A stretch of 64,000 bases of DNA, from contig NC_133666.1 of the NCBI RefSeq assembly GCF_037893015.1, forward strand, positions 569,347,001 to 569,411,000, written 5' to 3'. The position numbers were made by a program, and so were the translations under genes. This DNA comes from Macrotis lagotis (lineage: Eukaryota > Chordata > Mammalia > Peramelemorphia > Peramelidae). Every line of letters starts with the position of its first letter. Position 1 is the first letter of the stretch. Positions 59,017 through 64,000 of the stretch are shown in pieces. Under the pieces are notes generated by a model. It was not told the origin of the DNA, did no database searches, and saw nothing but the letters and a program-made list of their open reading frames with translations.

Positions 59017-60140
59017 TTGATGTTCTTTAAACTCCCACTTTTTTTTAACCTTTTCATGAATCTCTTGAACCTCCTATTTGATGTCCAAATTTTCTATTTA
59101 GCCCTGGTATTTTCATCAGGATTTTTTGGAATTCTTCCATTTTTTTTACATGTCCAGCTTTTTCCCCTGAAAAAGAAGACTCAGCTTTGTGGGATAGTAG
59201 ATTCCTGGCTGCATTACAAGCTCCCTTGCTCTTCAGAATATCTCGTTCCAGACCCTTCGATCCCTTAATGTTGATGTAGCCACGTCCTGTGTAATTCTTA
59301 CTGTGGCTCCTTGGTATATAAATTCTTTCTTTCTGGCTGCTTGCAGGATTTTCTCTTTTATCTCATAATTCTGGAATTCCTTAATGTTTTCCTTTAGGAC
59401 CTCTTCCTGTAGGGGATTGATGTATCCTTTCAATAACTACTTTTCCCTCTGGTTCCATGATATCAGGGCAATTTTCCATTACTAGATCCTATTATATTAA
59501 GTTTTGGCTTTTTTTCTCTTCCATGTTTTTCAGGAAGTCCAATAATTATCAGGTTGCCTCTCCTCAATCTATTCGTGACATCAGGGGCTTTGCTGATGAA
59601 GTATTTTCCATTTTCTTCTACTTTTTCTATTTTTTAATTTTGTTTAACAAGCTCATGCTGTCTCATGGAGTCATTAGTTTCCGCAGACTCCATTCTGCTT
59701 TTTGGAGAGGAGTTTTCTTCATTCTCCTTTTGCAACTCCTTTTCCAATTGGTCAATTCTGCTTTTGAAAGAGCTTTCCTTTTGACCAATTGATGTTTTGA
59801 GAGAATTATTTTCCTTTTTTGTGTTTGCACAATTGAGGATCTGAGAGAATTATTGTAATTTTGTATTTGTCCAATTGATGATATTAGAGATTTAATCTAA
59901 TTTTTTATTTGTCTAATTGAGAATCTGAGAGAATTATTCTCATTTTGTATTTGTCCAGTTGAGGATCTGAGAGATTTATTCTCATTTTGTATTTGTCCAA
60001 TTGAATTTTCCAATGATTTGTTTTCTTCTTGCAAGGTGTTAATTGACTCTCCCAAATTTTCCATTTGATTTTAAAACTCCTTCCTTATTTCTTCAAGGAA
60101 ATCTTTCTGTGCTGGAGACCATATCACATTCTCCTCAGAG
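59017..60140 (-). pseudogene. L1 ORF1 with an expanded coiled coil
   Basis: From the 5' side (60140) it has a coiled coil containing tandem 14-residue units, an RRM start near 59600 and the C-terminal domain near 59433-59233 (KEKILQAARKKEFIYQGATVRITQDVATSTL). ORF1p trimerises through the coiled coil and binds L1 RNA. At least two frameshifts or stops break the frame. The C-terminal VRITQD segment is well kept. The coiled coil is longer than in the copy at 3807-4740 because of the tandem units. Confidence 0.82.
59831..59998. repeat. Four tandem 42-bp units in the L1 ORF1 coiled coil
   Basis: Units start at 59831, 59873, 59915 and 59957, each exactly 42 bases; a diverged partial unit precedes them (59787, spacing 44). 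On the minus strand the best unit encodes GQIQNENKSLRSSI, 14 residues or two heptads, with Ile, Asn, Leu and Ile at the 3-4 spaced core positions. Confidence 0.92.
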
Positions 60141-60185
60141 TCTCTAGGTCTATGAGTTAGGGTCTTTCCCTTCCAAGAATTTTTC

Positions 60186-60837
60186 TATGGATCCATCTAT
60201 AAAGTGTTCATCAGATTTGGAAGGTATTTTTTTCCAGTGGGTTTTCTACTGTTTTGTTTTTTGTTCTCTCATTGGGGATAATATAGTACATAATCAGTCA
60301 AATACAGTTATCCTAGCTCTCTGGACTGCCAAGAGGAGCTGCTTCCAATCAAGGTTGTTCAACCCATAATGTTATTGTTGATGTGTACATTGTTATCTTG
60401 GTTCTACTCCCTTTGCTCAGCATCAGATTCCATATGTCATTTCATGCTTATCAAGTCCAACAACTTATTGTTTCTTATAGAACAATAGTATTCCATAATA
60501 TTCATGTATCATAAATTGTTTAGCCATTTCCGAGTTGATAGGCATCCCCTCAATTTCAAATTCATTGCCACTATAAACGGAGATGCTAGTAATATTTTGA
60601 AATATATAGGACTTTTTCCCATTTTGTACAATTTCTTCAGGATGTAGACCCAGAATTGGAATTGCTGGGTAAAAGGGTACGAATAGTTTTATTGCTCTTT
60701 GGGCATAATTCCCTATTGCTCTCCAGAAAGATTGGATCCATTCACACCTCCACCAGCAGTGCATCAATGTCCCAGTCCTCCCACAACCTTCCCAATTGAT
60801 CATCTTCCCTTTGTCTCATCTTGGCTAATCTATACTC
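60186..60837 (-). mobile_element. L1 3' region fragment
   Basis: Minus strand, same 3' type as 18601-19885. Starts inside the 3'UTR without a tail and runs into the ORF2 C-terminus (frame 60803-60465 with MINWEGCGRTGTLMHCWW). It is colinear with 61092 onwards if the intervening 255 bases are removed. Confidence 0.85.
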
Positions 60838-61006
60838 ATTGATAAAGTAAGCAATCTGATATGTTATATATGTGTGTCATGCAAAACATTTCCATAATAT
60901 TCAGATTGTGAAAGGAAAAAAATGGCTGCACCCCCCCCCCCCCAAGAAACTTCAAGAAAAGTAAATTAAAGGAATATTTTTCAATCAGTATTCAGACGTC
61001 CTTAGG
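60838..61006. repeat. Local duplicate of 62191-62354
   Basis: 169 bases matching 62191-62354 in the same orientation at about 95 percent by eye. The differences are a few substitutions, a one-base insertion and a poly-C run (60930-60943) in place of CCCCTAAAA. Confidence 0.9.
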
Positions 61007-61011
61007 TCTCG

Positions 61012-61017
61012 GTCTCT

Positions 61018-61091
<74 letters not shown>
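61012..61091. repeat. (TC)n microsatellite
   Basis: About 80 bases of TC repeat with one interruption, directly following the duplicated segment. Confidence 0.97.
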
Positions 61092-61925
61092 ATTCACATT
61101 ATTGTTTTCATTTTCATTTCTTTAATCAATAGTGATTTGGAGCATGTTTTCATATGAATATATAGCTTTAATTTTTTTATTTGAAAACTGTCTGTTCCTA
61201 GCCTTTGACCATTTATCATTTGCTGAATGACATATGATCTCATAAATTTGATGGCATTCTCTATATATTTTAGAAATGAAACCTTTATGGGGCGGCTAGG
61301 TGGTGTAGTGGATAAAGCACCAGCCCTGGAGTCAGGAGTACCTGGGTTCAAATCCGGTCTCAGACAATTAATAATTACCTAGCTGTGTGGCCTTGGGCAA
61401 GCCACTTAACCCCATCTGCCTTTCAAAAACCTAAAAAAAACAAAAAAATGAAACCTTTATCAGAAGTCCTAGTTGTGAAAATTGTTTCCCAGATTTCCTC
61501 CTTCCTTTTAATTCTGGCATCATAGATTTTATTAGTGCAAAAACTTTTTAATTCAATGTAGTCAAAATCATTCACTTTCCTGGTTATAATCTACTCTAAT
61601 TCTTAGTTGGTCTTAAATTTATCCCTTTTCCATAGCACAGATAGAATATTTTTTGGTCTATTAATTTTTCTATGATATCATTCTTTATTTCTAAATCCTG
61701 TAGTCATTTTGATCTCATTTTGGCATAGGGTTTGAGATGTGGATCTATGCCTAGTTTTTGCCATACTATTTTTCAGTTTTCCCAAAAACTTTTTTTTATC
61801 AAATAGTGAGTTCTGTTGTAGTCATTTACTGCAGTTTCTTTTGAACCTGTCATAATCCACTGATCTATTACTCTATTTCTTTACCAGTAGCAGTAAGTTT
61901 TGATCCTGCTTTACAGTAGTGATCC
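61092..61925 (-). mobile_element. L1 ORF2 C-terminal region, continuation
   Basis: Resumes the L1 of 60186 after the inserted segment and ends near 61925. A young SINE lies inside at 61289. Confidence 0.8.
61289..61445 (+). mobile_element. tRNA-type SINE (WSINE1-like), young copy
   Basis: Flanked by perfect 15-base duplications AAATGAAACCTTTAT at 61274-61288 and 61446-61460. The head is intact (GGTGTAGTGGATAAAGCACC) and the Pol III B-box is GGTTCAAATCC at 61345-61355. Its end is CTTTCAAAAACC plus an A-rich tail. It is the best-preserved SINE in the window. Confidence 0.95.
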
Positions 61926-62129
61926 TTTTATTTCTCATTTCAAATATCATTTTCTACTATGATCCTGTATTTTCTGCCCTTTCAAATTTGAGCCCTCAGT
62001 GATGTATACATATAAAAAAAGGAAGAAATTGATTTTATTCATTCATTCTTATTTTCTAAATTTCTTTTTATTTACTTAATAATTTATTTTTGCCAGTTTA
62101 CTTTAAAAACAAATTTAACATTTAACTAA

Positions 62130-62659
62130 TATTGATTTTTAAAATTTTGAGTGACATATTTATTGCCTTCTTACTTCCACCTCCCAGCTTATTGATAAAG
62201 TAAGCAATTTGATATGTTATATATGTGTGTCATGCAAAACATTTCCATAATATTCAGATTGTGAAAGAAAAAAATAGCTGCACCCCTAAAAAGAAACTTC
62301 AAGAAAAGTAAATTAAAAATAATATTTTTCAATCAGTATTCATACATCCTTAGGACTTTCCCTGGAAAGATAAAGATAGCATTCTTTTTCATAAGACCTA
62401 CAGAGTTGTCATGTCATATTTTACTGAAAAAAAAACTAATTCATTCACAGCTTACCACATTGTTATTACTTTGTACAGAGTACATTTCATTTTGCATCCT
62501 GTAAGTCTCCCCAGGTTTTTTCTGAGACTGTCCTACTCATCATTTCTTATAGCAGAACAAAATTCCATCAAAATCACATACCACAATTCATTCAGTCACT
62601 CCCTAACTGATGGTCATTTCCTCAATTTTTAATTCTTTGCCACCATAAAAAGAACTGCT
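62130..62659 (-). mobile_element. L1 3' end of a distinct older subfamily
   Basis: Minus strand: a tail and 3'UTR (62130-62360) unlike the two other 3'UTR types here, then the ORF2 end (TCACTCCCTAACTGATGGTC landmark). It contains the source of the local duplicate at 60838-61006. Confidence 0.75.
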
Positions 62660-63145
62660 TCTCTAGAGTCCTACCATTTATGGTTCATTATAGAGCAATA
62701 ATATTTCTTAGTATTCACATACCATAACTTGTTTAAACCCTTCCCCAATTGATGGTCATCCCATCAATTTCCAATTCATTGTCACTACATAAAGAGCTTC
62801 TGTGAATATTTTGGATCATGTAGGAGTTTTACCATTTTGTACAACTTCTTCTGGATATGGTTCTAGAATGAAAATGGATGAGCTAATTGCTCTATTGGCA
62901 TGATTCATTATTGTTCTCCATAAAGGTTGGATCCCTTCACAAGTCTATGAGCAATGCATCAATGAATGTCCCAATCCTCCCATAATCTTTCCAGCATTGA
63001 TCATCTTCCCTTTGTCTCTTCTTGGATAATCTAATAGGTGTGAGATCATACCTCATTGTTGTTTTAATTTGCATTTCTCTAATCAATAGTGATTTGGAGC
63101 ATTTTTTCATATGAGTAGATATAGCTTTAATTTTTTTTTCACTTG
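62660..63145 (-). mobile_element. L1 ORF2 end fragment
   Basis: Minus strand, colinear with 18780-19240 and 60450-60830 (landmarks ATTGATGGTCATCCCATC and the ATTTGCATTTCTCTAATCAA block). It begins exactly where the previous L1 piece stops. Confidence 0.8.
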
Positions 63146-63184
63146 GTAGTGTCAGTGGTAATGTAAAACTAAAGCAATCAGATT

Positions 63185-63360
63185 AAGCAAAGCTTTATCT
63201 ATTTTATTGACTTTTTCATAAAAACAACTGTTTTATTTACATGATCAATTCTTTTCTTGCATTCAATTTTATTTCCTCCCTTGATTTTCAGGATTTCTAA
63301 TTTGTTATTTAATCAGGGATCTTCAATTTTTCTTTTTCTAACTTTTTTAGTTGCATACCT
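63185..63360 (-). mobile_element. Short L1 ORF2 fragment (endonuclease/RT linker)
   Basis: Minus-strand match to the linker interval seen at 37300-37460 and 41930-42110. Fragmentary. Confidence 0.65.
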
Positions 63361-63595
63361 TTTCCAGAATACTCTTCAAATATTTCTTCACAGAAATCTC
63401 CAATGTAATTAAAACTATGTGATGACAGAAAGAGGTATAAGGCATCATTATTATTCTGCCTGGCACTGAAGTTGTCTTAAAATATGTCCAGAGATGAAAA
63501 ATTTACATTTCCAAATTCCCATTGAATTTCAAAATAAGGAAACAATAAACTAATTAAGCAAAAACCACAGTAACCTAATATAACAACACAGAACA

Positions 63596-63656
<61 letters not shown>

Positions 63657-64000
63657 TATATATATATTTGTGTATTAAAATCTTTGGCAGATAATAAAGA
63701 AATTAATTTAGCTAAAATTATTTATTTATTGAACAAAGAAAGTAGAAAAAAGGAAATCAAAATGTAAATGAAGATGAAATTAAATTAATTATTAGAACTT
63801 ATTAAAAATAATTACATGCCAAGAATTGATGGAAAATGGTTTTTAATACTGTTCATATAATTTCTAGATTTTGTCATCCTGATAGATTAATAAATCTGCA
63901 ATTATTTTAAATAAAATTACATCTTATATCACTTACTTCTTGATTTTGTTGGTAATATATCAAAACACTGATGATTTATATGTTTATTTTACATAATGCA
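63361..64000. other. Unassigned AT-rich DNA with (TA)n
   Basis: TA microsatellite at about 63597-63667 with one interruption. Nothing else recognised. Confidence 0.6.

Larger units (their letters stand above)
58721..60185 (-). mobile_element. Near-full-length L1, ORF1 and region downstream of it
   Basis: Joins directly to the ORF2 part. From 58721 to about 59010 lies the segment between ORF1 and the spacer; ORF1 lies at 59017-60140. The 5'UTR is absent: at 60186 another L1 fragment begins. Confidence 0.8.

Noticed and set aside
59831..59998. Regular repeat considered as a CRISPR or satellite array
   Set aside because: Units are contiguous without spacers, only four in number, and encode coiled-coil heptads of L1 ORF1.
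61289..61445. Possible tRNA gene (Pol III A/B-box-like head)
   Set aside because: Flanking 15-base duplications, an A-rich tail and many diverged copies show a tRNA-derived SINE; no cloverleaf with a proper acceptor stem was seen.

Overview
The window is non-coding genomic DNA from a mammal, almost certainly a marsupial and probably an Australian lineage. The evidence is the repeat content. There are many copies of a tRNA-derived SINE resembling WSINE1 (a GGTGCTCTATCCACTG-type head and a TTTTTGCAAGGCA-type end), two MAR1-type CORE-SINEs, ancient L2/MIR relics and very abundant L1. No host gene with exons was recognised, and nearly all reading frames are pieces of L1 or antisense shadows of them. 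The only intact host-derived reading frame is an intronless retrocopy of COX20 (39721-40083, + strand).

Layout. 1-8905: AT-rich unassigned DNA, then a minus-strand L1 (1165-8905) split by two nested insertions. One is a 3.1-kb ORF2-less, HAL1-like element (2438-5518) with a 15-bp target-site duplication. The other is a truncated L1 3' end (6634-7248). 8906-12985: mostly old DNA with one worn L1, an L2 relic and a SINE. 12985-22620: a mosaic of L1 pieces in both orientations and a MAR1 SINE. 22621-34515: further L1 copies, including the least decayed reverse transcriptase frame (28124-28849, - strand). A 100-N assembly gap (28901-29000) lies inside that L1. 35612-46112: an L1 with a large ORF2 deletion, followed by a long minus-strand L1 complex that carries the COX20 retrocopy and several SINEs. 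46113-54156: the least L1-rich part, holding SINEs, L2 relics and a pogo-like DNA transposon fossil (48847-49669) that keeps part of its DNA-binding domain. 54157-63360: a nearly full-length minus-strand L1 whose ORF1 coiled coil contains four exact 42-bp tandem units (59831-59998). It is followed by younger-looking L1 pieces, a young SINE with perfect target duplications, and a 165-bp local copy of sequence lying 1.35 kb away. The last 640 bases are AT-rich with a long (TA)n tract.

No operon-like or cooperating gene system is present. The biology that can be read here is retrotransposition history: L1 machinery copied L1 itself, an ORF1-only derivative, tRNA-type SINEs and a cellular mRNA (COX20), often nested inside earlier insertions. 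Coordinates of repeat borders are by eye and may be off by tens of bases where no target-site duplication is given.
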